Notes: a model not told the origin generated them from the letters alone. Counted from the stretch's first letter, positions 11,549-23,242 are shown. The stretch is DNA of 64,000 nucleotides from Liolophura sinensis (GCF_032854445.1 NC_088295.1:312501-376500), one strand, 5' to 3'. Numbers and translations are program-made.

Positions 11549-12568
11549 CTTACCCAATACCTGTTCACTTATCAGTGCCATGACAGTGGATATGCTGGCA
11601 GTGACTTCCCTAATATCCGTTCACTTATCAGTGCCTTGACAGCAGATATGCTGGCAGTGACTTACCTAATATCTGTTCACTTATCAGTGCCATGACAGTG
11701 GATATGCTGGTAGTGACTTACATAATACCTATTCACTTATCAGTGCTATGACAGTGGATATGCTGGCAGTGACTTCCCTAATATCCGTGCACTTATTAGT
11801 GCCTTGACAGCAGATATGCTGGCAGTGACTTCCCTAATACCTGTTCGCTTATCAGTGCCATGACAGTGGATATGCTGGTAGTGACTTACCCAATACCTGT
11901 TCACTTATCAGTACCATGACAGTGGATATGCTGGCAGTGACTACCTAATACCTGTTCACTTATCAGTGCCATGACAGCGGATATGCTGGTAGTGACTTCC
12001 CTAATATCTGTTCACTTATCGGTGCCATGAGAGTGGATATACTGGTAGTGACTCACCTAATATCTGTCACCTATCAGTGCCATGACAGTAGATATACTGG
12101 CAGTGACTTACCCAATATCTGTGCACTTATCAATTCCATGACAGTGGACATGCTGGTAGTGACTCACCTAATATCTGTTCACTTATCAGTGCCAAGACAG
12201 TGGATATGCTGGCAGTGACTCACCTAATATCCGTGCCCTCATCAGTGCCATGACAGTGGATATGCTGGTAGTGACTTACCTAATATCCATGCACTTATCA
12301 GTGCCATGACAGTGGATATGCTGGTAGTGACTCACCTAATATCTGTTCACTTATCAGTGCCAAGACAGTGGATATGCTGGCAGTGACTCACCTAATATCT
12401 GTTCGCTTATCAGTGCCATGAAAGTGGATAAGCTGACAGTGACTTATATGTACCATATATCTGTTTATTTATCAGTGCCATAACAGTGGATACGCTGGCA
12501 CTGACTTACCTAATATCCGTACACTTATTAGTGCCATGACAGTGGATACGCTGGCAGTGACTTACCTA
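11549..12568. repeat. higher-order block duplicated within the 56-bp array (copy 2)
   Basis: Second copy of the block at 10201-11220, with the same variant order and only scattered substitutions. It lies next to the exon-3 junction. Confidence 0.88.
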
Positions 12569-12677
12569 ATATCCGTACACTTATCAGTGCCATGGCAGTG
12601 GATACGCTGGCAGTGACTTACCTAATATCCGTGCACTTATCAGTGCCATGACAGTGGATACACTGGCAGTGACTTAC

Positions 12678-12776
12678 ATGATATCTGTTCCTTTATCAGT
12701 GACACTTTGCCTTTGTTCTTGACCACTTTAATGGAATATGTTTCATCAGTGTCTTGTCCTATATCCACCCCAATTC
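12678..12776 (-). CDS. GFPT coding exon 3 (glutaminase domain)
   Basis: A 99-base exon reading (G)IGVDIGQDTDETYSIKVVK then NKGKVSLIKEQIS. This fits the variable loop and the strand around K-x-G-K-V that follow the YDSxG motif in GFPT proteins. The acceptor is TTGTCCTCCAG and the donor ATCAT/GTAAGT. It starts by completing the G left by exon 2 and ends with a single T completed by exon 4. The 24 bases at its 3' end recur in every unit of the 56-bp array that follows in the intron. Confidence 0.9.
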
Positions 12777-12837
12777 CTGGAGGACAAACAATGTCAGACT
12801 ATAATGTATGTATGCACACCTGTATAATTATCTCATA

Positions 12838-13170
12838 AATGAACGTCCGCTTCAGAAGCGGTACATCCAGGGTCAATCCTGGGTCGAGACACAGCTAAGA
12901 CTTTAAAAGAGGAAGTAACTTGTTTGCTTGGTGTTCAGCATGAAGGGGATAGTACAACGACTGGTTGACCCGTATCAGTATAATGGCTTGGGCGGGGTGA
13001 CTCACATGCCTTCAGTAAGGCGTCTCAGTGGAGCAGCACTGGATAAAACAGCGGTGGAAATCCGTTCTGCAACAAGGAGGCACTTTACATGCACCTTAAG
13101 GATTCCTTCATAGTCATATGACTGAAAAATTGTTAAGTTCGACGTTAAACCCCAAGCACTCACTCACTCG
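12838..13170 (+). mobile_element. tRNA-derived SINE, family B, head-truncated
   Basis: A plus-strand copy of the element also present, complete, at 23243-23610. It contains GAACGTCCGCTTC.. at its head remnant, the body TGGTTGACCCGTATCAGTAT, and the 3' end GACGTTAAACCCCAAGCACT followed by CACT repeats. The first tRNA-like bases are lost. It lies in GFPT intron 2, antisense to the gene. Confidence 0.85.
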
Positions 13171-13659
13171 CTCATAAATGAACAATATGCGAGCTGTGCC
13201 ATGGCTGGTTCATTTGTCCATGAACAAGGCACCATTTCAGTGGTTGCTACTTGACATGCTGTCCTTGAAAAGTTCTACATTATTTCACCTGAACCCCAAA
13301 TTTGCTCTGGATATGCTGAAATTAACAAACACTTGGCTAGAAACAGATTGTGGGGAAAATACTGCTGAAAATCATCATTAGTCAGTCTCTGTCTCCAATT
13401 AAGGACATGTAATAGGCACATTTTTTGAAAATATCATTTTAATTAATGTGGCACTCTTTCTTTTTTTTTCATGTATTTATTATTCATTTTTGTGCTAAAT
13501 ACATTTTCCTCATTTAAGCCATTCACAGGTAATGTTTATTGGAGTGTACCGAGTGCTGAGTACCCTGTCATATTGGACCAGGCACCTAACAAATCCAGAT
13601 TTAATACTGCAGCCAATCCAGTCAAAGCTGGGTATGGCTCAACGATTCGCCACTGATTG

Positions 13660-13800
13660 GCAGCATGCTGAAGCCAGTTGAGTCAACAAAGGCCCTGTCA
13701 CAAGAAAGAAAAAATCATGTCACACAAACCGTAATACATGTGCAATCATAAAACCCATTCTCAATCCAAATACATGTGTATGGGCAGGACTTCATCCAAC
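13660..13800. repeat. left copy of a ~145-bp direct repeat flanking the 47-bp array
   Basis: The stretch containing AGAAAGAAAAAATCATGTCA and its surroundings recurs at 17255-17395 with few changes. Both copies pass into 47-bp repeat units on their right. This means a unique segment was duplicated together with array units. Confidence 0.85.
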
Positions 13801-16800
13801 CCCCTTATTGAATCTAATACATGTGTATTGACAGGGCCTCATCCAACCCCATTGTTAATTCTAATAAATGTGTATTGGCAGGACCTCATCCAAACCCATT
13901 CTCAACCCTAACACGTGTGTACTGACAGGGCTCCATCCAAGCATATTCTCAAACCCAATACATGTGTACTGGCAGGACCTCATCAAATCCCCATTCTTAA
14001 TTCTAATAAATGTGTACTGACAGGGCCTCATCCACGTCCATTCTCAACCCTAATACATGTGTACTGACAGGGCCTCATCCAAACCCATTCTCAACCGAAA
14101 TACATGTGTACCGGCAGGGCCTCACACAAGTCCATTCTCAACCCTAATACATGTGTACTGACAGGGCTCCATCCAAGCATATTCTCAACCCAAATACATG
14201 TGTGCTGGCAGGGCCTCATCCAAGCATATTCTCAAACCCAATACATGTGTACTGGCAGGACCTCATCAAATCCCCATTCTTAATTCTGAAAAATGTGTAT
14301 TGGCAAGGCCTCATACAAGTCCATTTTCAACCCTAATACAAGTGTACTGACAGGGCTCCATCCAAGCATATTCTCAACCCTAATACATGTGTACTGACAG
14401 GGCCTCATCCAAACCCATTCTCAACCGAAATACATGTGTACCGGCAGGGCCTCACACAAGTCCATTCTCAACCCTAATACATGTGTACTGGCAGGGCCTC
14501 ATCCAAACCCATTCTCAACCCAAATACATGTGTGCTGGCAGGGCCTCATCCAAGCATATTCTCAAACCCAATACATGTGTACTGGCAGGACCTCATCAAA
14601 TCCCCATTCTTAATTCTGAAAAATGTGTATTGGCAAGGCCTCATACAAGTCCATTCTCAACCCTAATACATGTGTACTGACAGGGCTCCATCCAAGCATA
14701 TTCTCAAACCCAATACATGTGCCTGCCCCCAGGGCCTCATCCAAACCCAATCTCAACCCTAATACATATGTACCGGCAGGGCCTCATCCAAGCATATCCT
14801 CAACCCTAAAAAAAATGTGTATTGACAAGGCCTCATCCAAGTCCATTCTTAACCCTAATACATGTGTATTGGCAGGGCCTCATCCAAACCCAATCTTAAC
14901 TCTAATACATGTGTATTAGCAGAGCCTCATCCAAGCATATCCTCAGCCCTAATACATATGTACGGACAGGGCCTCATCCAAGTCCATTCTCAACCCTAAT
15001 ACATGTGTACTGGCAGGGCCTCATCCAAACCCATTCTCAACCGAAACACATGTGTACTGACAGGGCCTCACCCAAGTCCATTCTCAACCCTAATACATGT
15101 GTACTGACAGGGCTCCATCCAAGCATATTCTCAAACCCAATACATGTGTACTGGCAGGGCCTCATCCAAACCCATTCTCAACCATAATACATGTGTACTG
15201 GCAGGGCCTCATCCAAACCCATTCTCAACCCAAATACATGTGTGCTGGCAGGGCCTCATCCAAGTCCATTCTCAACCCTAATACATGTGTATTTGCAGGG
15301 CCTCATCCAAACCCATTCTTAATTCTAATAAATGTGTACTGACAGGGCCTCATCCATGTCCATTCTCAACCCTAATACATGTGTACTGGCAGGGCCTCAT
15401 CCAAATCCATTCTCAACCCTAATACATGTGTACTGACAGGGCCTCATCCAAGTCCATTCTCAACCCTTATACATGTGTGCTGACAGGGCCTCATCCAAGT
15501 CCATTCTCAACCCAAATACATGTGTATTTGCAGGGCCTCATCCAAACCCATTCTTAATTCTAATAAATGTGTACTGACAGGGCCTCATCCAAACCCAATC
15601 TCAACCCTAATACATGTGTACTGGCAGGGCCTCATCCAAACCCATTCTCAATCCAAATACATGTATACTGACAGGGCCGCATCCATGTCCATTCTCAACC
15701 CTAATACATGTGTGCTGACAGGGCCTCATCCAAGTCCATTCTCAACCCTAATACATGTATATTAGCAGGGTCTCATCCAAGCATATCCTCAACCCTAAAA
15801 AAATGTGTATTGGCAGGACCTCATCCAAACCCATTCTCAACCCTAATACATGTGTATTGACAGGGCATCATCCAAACCCATTCTAAACCTTAATACATGT
15901 GTACTGGAGGGGCCTCATCCAAGCATATTTTCAAACCCTATACATGTGTATTGGCAGGGCCTCATCCAAACCCATTCTCAACCATAATACATGTGTACTG
16001 ACAGGGCCTCATCCAAACCCATTCTCAACCCTTATACATGTGTACTGACGGCTTCATCCAAGTCCATTCTAAACCCTAATACATGTGTATTGGCAGGACC
16101 TCATCCAAACCCAATCTTAACCCTAATACATGTGTATTAGCAGAGCCTCATCCAAGCATATCCTCAGCCCTAATATATGTGTATGGACATGGCCTCATCC
16201 AAGTCCATTCTCAACCCTAATACATGTGTACTGGCAGGGCCTCATCCAAGTCCATTCTCCACCCTAATACATGTATACTGGCAGGGCCTCATCCAAGCCT
16301 ATTCTCAATCCTAATACATGTGTAGAGGCAGGGCCTTATCCAAGTCCATTCTCAACCCTAATATGTGTGTATTAGCAGGACCTTATCCAACCCCATTCTC
16401 CACCCTAATACATGTATACTGGCAGGGCCTCATCCAAACCTATTCTCAATCCTAATACATGTGTAGAGGCAGGGCCTCATCCAAGTCCATTCTCAACCCT
16501 AATATGTGTGTATTAGCAGGACCTTATCCAACCCCATTCTCCACCCTAATACATGTATACTGACGAGGCCTCATCCAAACCCATTTTCAACCCTAATATA
16601 TGTGTAGAGGCAGGGCCTCATCCAAACCCATTCTCAACCCTAATACATGTACACTGGTAGGGCCTCATCCAAGTCCATTCTCAACCCTAATATATGTGTA
16701 CTGGCAAGACCTCATCCAAACCCAATCTCAACCCTAATACATGTGTATTAGCAAGGCCTCATCCAAGCCTATTCTCAACCCTTATACATGTGTACTGACA

Positions 16801-17254
16801 AGGCCTCATCCAAGTCCATTCTCAACCCTAATACATGTGTATTAGCAGGGCCTCATCCAAGCATATCCTCAACCCTAATACATGTGCAGAGGCAGGGCCT
16901 CATCCAAACCCATTCTCAACCCTGATACATGTGTACTGACAGGGCCTCATCCAAGTCCATTCTCAATCCTAATACATATGTACCGGCAGGGCCTCATCCA
17001 AGCACATCCTCAACCCTAAAAAAAAATGTGTACTGGCAGGGCCTCATCCAAACCCATTCTCAACCATAATACATGTGTACTGGCAGGGCCTCATCCAAAC
17101 CCATTCTAAACCTTAATACATGTGTACTGGAGGGGCTCATCCAAACCCATTCTCAATCCTAATACACGTGTACTGACAGGGCCTCATCCAAACCCATTCT
17201 CAACCCTAATAGATCTGTTCTGGCGGGACCTCATCCAAACCCATTCTCAATTGG
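13801..17254. repeat. 47-bp minisatellite, heterogeneous part, in GFPT intron 2
   Basis: About 73 copies of a 47-bp unit (cores CCTAATACATGTGTACTG and CAGGGCCTCATCCAAACCCA). Variants alternate (CCAAGTCCATT, CCAAGCATATT, CCAAACCCATT) and blocks of several monomers are repeated, for example around 14150-14340 and 14470-14670. No relation to a GFPT exon was seen. Confidence 0.94.
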
Positions 17255-17395
17255 CAGCACGCCGAAGCCAGTTCAGTCAACAAAGACCATGTCACATGAA
17301 AGAAAAAATCATGTCACACAAACTGTAATGCATGTGTACTCAATCATAAAACCCATTCTCAATCCAAATACATGTCTATGGGCAGGACCTCATCC
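17255..17395. repeat. right copy of the ~145-bp direct repeat
   Basis: Matches 13660-13800, including AGAAAGAAAAAATCATGTCA. It separates the heterogeneous 47-bp array on its left from a highly uniform one on its right. Confidence 0.85.
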
Positions 17396-17885
17396 AACCC
17401 CTTTATTAATTTTAATAAATGTGTATTGGCAGGACCTCATCCAACCCCATTATTAATTGTAATAAATGTGTATTGACAGGACCTTATCCAACTCCATTAT
17501 TAATTTGAATAAATGTGTATTGGCAGGACCTCATCCAACCCCATTATTAATTGTAATAAATGTGTATTGGCAGGACCTCATCCAACCCCATTATTAATTG
17601 TAATAAATGTGTATTGGCAGGACCTCATCCAACCCCATTATTAATTGTAATAAATGTGTATTGGCAGGACCTCATCCAACCCCATTATTAATTGTAATAA
17701 ATGTGTATTGGCAGGACCTCATCCAACCCCATTATTAATTGTAATAAATGTGTATTGGCAGGACCTCATCCAACCCCATTATTAATTGTAATAAATGTGT
17801 ATTGGCAGGACCTCATCCAACCCCATTATTAATTGTAATAAATGTGTATTGGCAGGACCTCATCCAACCTCATTCTTAATTTTCA
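17396..17885. repeat. 47-bp minisatellite, homogenised part
   Basis: Ten or so copies of the 47-bp unit in the ATTATTAATTGTAATAAATG variant. The copies from about 17530 to 17870 are virtually identical, in contrast to the diverged units at 13801-17254. That implies very recent expansion or conversion of one variant. Confidence 0.93.
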
Positions 17886-18033
17886 GCCCTAATGTAATGA
17901 ATAAACTGCAATTGCATAATCAGAAAAAAGGAAGACTTTAACTTCCACAGTTTTCAGGCGATTTGAAATATATGTTTCAAAATTTTTAGCCCCACGACAA
18001 GTAGGTGTGAGCATATTAATTTTCAAGGCACTC

Positions 18034-18112
18034 AGTTTTCTCCCAACAAAGTGACCATCGTATAAGTGATATATTCTTGAGTACAGTGTAAAACATCAAT
18101 AAATAAATAAAT
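18034..18112 (+). mobile_element. SINE family A, 3' fragment
   Basis: Only the 3' end is present: TTTTCTCCCAACAAAGTGAC, ATATTCTTGAGTACAGTGTA, then an ATAA tail. It is diverged from the copy at 4769-5042. It lies in GFPT intron 2. Confidence 0.7.
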
Positions 18113-18752
18113 CAGGGCATTCATGTAAGCGGGTCGAGAGAACAAAGTTAAAGGATGTGGTTCAGTTTTACATACATGTGCCAGTATGTAGCCCGAAGAA
18201 CTTAGTAATGAACAGTGCAAGTGAATTACATGTGTCATTTGAACCTCTCCACGTTTTGAAAAATTACCAAAAACGAATTCTAAAATAAACTAGAACTGCC
18301 TGCAGTTGAATGACTTTCAAGCAGTCTGCATGAATGGTTTTCAGTTTTTGCTTCTGTACAGAGCAGTTTGTGACAATGACGATGATAACGTTTGAAACAG
18401 TCATTCAGTCCCCTTTGGGAAATCATGGACTGTGACATGTAACAGTCCAGTTAAGTTCTAAGTCCAGGTTAATATTCTATGCAAGAAAAATAGGCTTCCA
18501 GCTTTCAGTGTGGAAACCTAATTACTTACGAATCATACATGTAGTTTAACTTCTTAGCTAATATTTACATACACCACATTTTGACATGGTTGCTTATACC
18601 ATCAAACTTTCAATGTAAATATCCACTGGACATGGAAATCTCAATTTAATAACTTGAGATGTTGTTATCAATAAGACCTTTAATCCTGGTACTAGTACTG
18701 TTTACTCAACATCTAAATGTCTTTGTAAGAAGAAATCGAGTGAATCTCTTAC

Positions 18753-18860
18753 CAAAAGAATCATAACCTCTGTATTCGAGCTTTCTCACGCCACTGAAGA
18801 GAATTTCCAGAATTTCCTTCCTTGTTGCTGGTACCAAATGATTCAGATATGCAAATATAC
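18753..18860 (-). CDS. GFPT coding exon 2 (N-terminus of glutaminase domain)
   Basis: A 108-base exon reading (G)[18 protein letters not shown] then [18 protein letters not shown]. It matches the start of GFPT proteins (MCGIFAYLN, then L[12 protein letters not shown]). The acceptor is TCCTCTTCAG and the donor TTTTG/GTAAGA. Phases join exon 1 (ATGTGCG) and exon 3. One oddity: the usual Ala of YDSAG reads as Phe (TTT) here. Confidence 0.96.
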
Positions 18861-18912
18861 CTGAAGAGGAATCAGCGTTAAGATACAGAGTAGTCAATGC
18901 TGGACACATTCA

Positions 18913-19165
18913 AAATTTATTTATTTGATGTTTTACGCTATACTCAAGAATATTTCACTTATACGACTGCGGCCAGCCTTATGGTGGGAGGAAACCGGGC
19001 AGAGCCCAGGGGAAACCCATGACCATACGAAGGTTGCTGGAAGACCTTCCCACATACGGCTGGAGATGAATCAGAAGAGCTGGACTTGAACTCACAGGGA
19101 CTGCATTGGCTCCTGGGTCATTGTGCCGTGTTTGAGTGATAATCCGCTTGGCCACGAAGGCCCAC
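18913..19165 (-). mobile_element. SINE family A, near full length
   Basis: Same organisation as the 4769-5042 copy: the tail ATTTATTTATTTG at left, TATTTCACTTATACGACTGC, the body ATGGTGGGAGGAAACCGGGC, and the tRNA-like head rc at GCCACGAAGGCCC. It lies in GFPT intron 1. Confidence 0.85.
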
Positions 19166-19668
19166 CTTCCAAAATTTTCAGTGAACAAAACATATGGCAT
19201 TAAAGAGAACAAATTTAAAGTAAGAACACATGAAATGTATACATGTGGTTATGCCACTACTATAACACAATATTTCACTATTCCCATTTCAGAAAGAACA
19301 CAGCCATTGTTGTTACAAGTAACAATGGTTTCGTTCAATCCATGCATTATCCGTAGAGTTTTCGCTTGACCAAACAAAACTACATGTATAATATATATCA
19401 GCTTAGGGTGATAGCTGATATCACTATTACATGTACATCTAAGTATGTATAATATTATTCTTCATAAACTGGATACAAATAATTTAGGTCAGAGACTCAT
19501 GCTTCGCTGGCTATCAGGGGTAAAAGTAGTACTTAAAAATCTGTGCATAAGAAATAAGGGTATTAGAGATCACACACATAAAGGCGCAAGTTTATCATTT
19601 TACTCACACCTACCAGTACATGCTTTACTTATGCAGTGTGGCAGTGAAAATATTGACTGAACAGTTAG

Positions 19669-19797
19669 CTGGAAGACCTTCCCACATACAACTGGACAGG
19701 ACTTGAACTCACATCAGCCTCTATAGTGGTGAGAGCTAAGCGCCTTAGTTATTATATGTCCTGCACTATCATGTTAACCACTCACCCATGGAGTCTC
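19669..19797 (-). mobile_element. SINE family A, degenerate 5'-half fragment
   Basis: GCTGGAAGACCTTCCCACAT and GGACTTGAACTCACA match the head half of the family A SINE. The 3' half is missing and the rest is diverged. Confidence 0.6.
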
Positions 19798-20404
19798 ATT
19801 TTAATTTCAATAGAGAAATTTCAGAAAAACTGATTTTCTCCCCTGAAGTCCCATCTTCTAATACCATTTGACCACATTACCTCAGCAGCTGCAGTGGAGA
19901 ATAGGTAACAGAAAAAAGGGGACAATCTCAATATCCTCTATAGCTGTAACCCAACAATGTAGAGAAATGCAAAAGTTTTTGGTTTCTTCTTCTGTATAAA
20001 ATTATATACATGTGGTATTCATTTTATATTTTAATGTGTATGTATATGTGTATTTATTTTATAAATTACTTCATTTATCAGATTAATTAATTTTTTCTTT
20101 TTTTAACCAGACACATGGTGTATTTCCGCATAAATGCATGTTTGGCTAGGTGGGGAAATAAAGTGCTATTTGAATCCTCAGGCTTTTTCTAGAAGTTACC
20201 TGATTTTCTGGCAAGTCTACTCTTACGACACTCGACATGTAACCTACATGTACGAGGGCAACAAGTTTTTGAAAACCACTTGCACCAGGGAAACTGTCAG
20301 AAAAAACTAGGTTTCAGCACTTAATATGCTGATTAAATTTATGAAATATAAACAGTGACTGATAAAAACAGAAGCAAGCCCTTTGTGGTATTTCACTTTC
20401 TTAC

Positions 20405-20411
20405 CGCACAT
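20405..20411 (-). CDS. GFPT coding exon 1: Met-Cys start (glutamine:fructose-6-phosphate amidotransferase)
   Basis: GFPT makes glucosamine-6-phosphate from fructose-6-phosphate and glutamine, the first committed, rate-setting step of cytosolic hexosamine and UDP-GlcNAc synthesis. Only ATG TGC G lies in this exon, followed by the donor GTAAGA. The Cys right after Met becomes the N-terminal nucleophile of the glutaminase domain. A first coding exon holding just Met-Cys-G is the arrangement I know for animal GFPT genes. Joining exons at 20405, 18753, 12678, 9320, 7486 and 5962 gives 528 bases, exactly 176 codons with no stop. The family is about 680 residues, so the isomerase (SIS) domains lie outside. 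The 5' UTR extends upward from 20412; its end was not determined. Confidence 0.9.
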
Positions 20412-20544
20412 CTTGCCAAAATCGATAGCGGCTTTCAACAATCCTCCACCCAAAATATCAGCACGACAAGCTTCCTGTCATGCCACGAACGCTAAGTGGG
20501 ACAACCATGTAAACATTCTGCGCCACATGCGGGGCCCAGAGCTT

Positions 20545-20830
20545 GACGCAGTGGGTTGGCTGGAGGGTTGTGATTACGTATACTATCACATGCTTGTCTT
20601 GTTCCATAAGCTTTTGTACTTCCCTTGCTGCCTTCCGCATACTACTGCTGGACATACATTTGTCTGTTCTTAATCACAGTCGTCTCAGCTATAAATTCCA
20701 GGTAGGTGTTCCCATGTGGCATCACGAGTAAATCCATACAAGAATGAAACTATAGTGGAAACTGGATAAATTCTGATTCGAACCGCCATGTTTGAATGTA
20801 TACTCCCCACAGTGAAGGGAGTCATGTATA
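20545..20830. repeat. left arm of an imperfect inverted repeat upstream of GFPT
   Basis: 20563-20627 (AAGCTTATGGAACAAGAC on the minus strand) and 20743-20815 (GGAAACTGGATAAATTC) both recur in inverse orientation at 21030-21165. The left arm carries about 115 extra bases between the two blocks. It starts roughly 150 bases upstream of the GFPT start codon. Confidence 0.75.
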
Positions 20831-21029
20831 CAATTTTCACTTCCACTACTGCTAGACAAGATTGACTTTTTCACACATATGGACTAATTATTTAGGATCA
20901 GTATCACCAGTAATGACTTAGAGGAGCCCATAATCAACATCAATCACTGAAACGATTTCTGAAATAAATAAAACAAAATTGAAGAAAAGATTAGAAGTGT
21001 CGGTAGTTATCCATCTTGTATGGGCTGTG

Positions 21030-21168
21030 AGGAGTATGCATTTGAACATGGCGGGTGAAGTTGGAATTTATCCAGTTTCCAATTTAGTTTCATGCCGTGT
21101 TTAAGGTAAGCTTATGGAACAAGACAGGGTTGTGATAGTATGCGAAATCACAGCCCTACAGAGCTGTT
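21030..21168. repeat. right arm of the inverted repeat upstream of GFPT
   Basis: This arm is contiguous: GAATTTATCCAGTTTCC at about 21066, then AAGCTTATGGAACAAGAC at about 21108. Both are inverse to 20545-20830. It could be a foldback element or an inverted duplication in the divergent intergenic region. Confidence 0.75.
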
Positions 21169-23230
21169 TAAAGATTTCTGCTACACCATACGTGTACAAA
21201 TTGTACTGTAGGTTAGCACTTTTATTCCTCAGTTTCAGAAACATTTCGAAAGGTCTGTGAGCAGCTTTTCCCACACTCTCTAAATGTTACCGTCCGATGA
21301 CTAGACACGGAACGGGCCATTACTGGCGTCTGGTGAGCATGTCTATGAAAAAGTGTGAGAAAAAATATAGCTTGATGTGGTAAAAACGCAAAATTAAGAA
21401 GTGTTGACCACACAATATATTACAACAACACGTTGTCGGAACTTGTCTCGGGGATTGTGCGGGTGTTATTTACGGCTGGGACTAACATGACAGTCTGTTA
21501 TATTAGTCCCAGGTAGCTGTTTCAGATCTTTTCTTTATACTGGGCTGGTGGAGTATTACAGCCACAGGGGCAACCTATGGTAAATTATCAACCGATTCAC
21601 GCCATGTCCGATTAGTCATTTCTAAACGATGTCTGCTTGCAGTATATAAACATACGTCATCTGTGCCTCTTACCTGTCAGCTCGCCCGCACACACAACAC
21701 TTCAGGTATTTTGCACTCAGTAATGGCACACCAGCTCCGAAATACTGAGACGGTCACTGCTGAAGCAGCAGCTATTTTACCGTCACCACAGTTATGGGTT
21801 TTGAACAAGTTAGCCCCAGGTGATTACTTCAACTCCTTTCTTTATACTGGGCTGGGGGGTATTGTAGCGTAGGGACAACCCCTGATATAGCATTTATTCT
21901 TTATTCTCCTCAGTACAACGTTAAATGCCCAGTAATTATATAAGTTAAAAATTATTTTCTTGAATGAAAATTATCCCTTTTTCATTTTTTAAAATTTTAT
22001 ATAAATGTTAATTGATTGTGATGTAAGTATAATTTATTTCATTTCATGTTTTATACCGGTACCAGGAAGCCATAAAATATGAAGTTATATATTCCACCAG
22101 TCTAAGGTGTTAGGACAATGTAAAAATATGTGTTGTTTACTTAAAATTTAGCATTGCATCATTACAGTTAACTCCAATGATTTCTGAACGTAGGTGTCAT
22201 TTAAATTATTGTTTTAAAGAATTTAATAGGGCTCAAAGTGGCACAGTGGGAGCACAACTTCCATACACCCAGAGTGCAATGCACTGCATGGCAGTAAATA
22301 AACAGAATAAGTGCATCATGAGTCCAGTTGTGTGCATCAACTTTTGAAGTTAAGGTTTTCAATCATCGGCATTTGGATCACACCACTTTCGATTTGATAG
22401 AAAATGGCGATGAAAACTGGCAATAAATTGTCGACAGCCCAGCTCTTTAACAGATTTAGTCATTAAACATTTTGTTTTTCTCCTGTTTCGTCAGTTTGTC
22501 TTCAGGGAACGAAAAATCGCTCTCAAAAATTTGTCATTGTCTAACCTCCCTGTAACTTGAACGATTGTTCGCAGCTTCAAGCCCTGTTATTATCATTCAT
22601 ACTTTTCTGAATATCGTCCAATGTTGATCATTTCCCTATAACCTCCAGAATTATCTTCCACTGTGTTGTCTTCTTGCCACTGCCTCTTATGGGTGAAGTC
22701 CATGGATGTCCACGGTGTCAAATTTACCCACCACATCGTTTAATCATTGAATTGTAAAGGGGAATTTAAAGGGTATCCTGAGGTGGCAAAGCCGCATTTT
22801 TCAGAAAATGTATATATCTGTATTTGACTGTATCTTTGTTCCCATTTATTCACAGCACAACAGCCTACCCATCAAAATAATTTTCAGAACAGAAGACTAA
22901 ACAGATCATGTCAGACTTTGATCCCTGTTAGCCTGTTCTATCGTCCGGGCAAAGCGTCACTGCTTTGAAATGGCCTAATTTGAGACTTGTAATTAAGGAC
23001 ATCCTTCTTCTGTCACCCACAATGTTGCAGAGATTATCAGTTTGCTGTACCAGTTCAGAAACCTGCACGCCAACAGGTAGCTTACCTGTGAATGGAGTGG
23101 CACAGTGACTTAGTGTTTACACACTGTTTCAACACTTTTTAATTTCTGAAAAACTTTGTCCATGCCTTTTCTCAGCAGATACATTAAAATATAAAGCAGG
23201 AAAACTAAATGAACTGGACATAGGTAAATT
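21169..23230. other. divergent intergenic region between GFPT and ZCCHC7
   Basis: No exon was recognised. A ~75-base direct repeat is visible at about 21520-21590 and 21815-21885, sharing CTTTCTTTATACTGGGCTGG. The remainder is AT-rich and single-copy by eye. Promoters of both genes must lie between about 20412 and 24645, but no TATA box or other element could be assigned with confidence. Confidence 0.45.
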
Positions 23231-23242
23231 GACGCTCCTGGA

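Larger units (their letters stand above)
9655..12690. repeat. 56-bp minisatellite in GFPT intron 3, built from the exon-3 end and donor
   Basis: Roughly 54 tandem copies of a 56-bp unit (plus-strand core CAGTGACTTACCTAATATCT). On the minus strand each unit contains a version of the last ~24 bases of exon 3, then GGTAAGTCACTGCCAG, that is, an exon end plus a consensus splice donor. 35 of 39 positions match the true junction by eye. Monomers carry GTAAGT, GTGAGT or the broken GGAAGT in place of the donor. The array touches the real exon at 12690. A block of about 1 kb inside it is duplicated (see separate entry). Confidence 0.95.

Noticed and set aside
13735-17885. CRISPR-like regular repeat array
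   Set aside because: Units are head-to-tail with no unique spacers, and the sequence is clearly eukaryotic with spliced genes.
21520-21885. Pair of ~75-base direct repeats as LTRs of a small retroelement
   Set aside because: No TG..CA ends, primer-binding site or internal coding sequence could be seen; they are listed only as a direct repeat.
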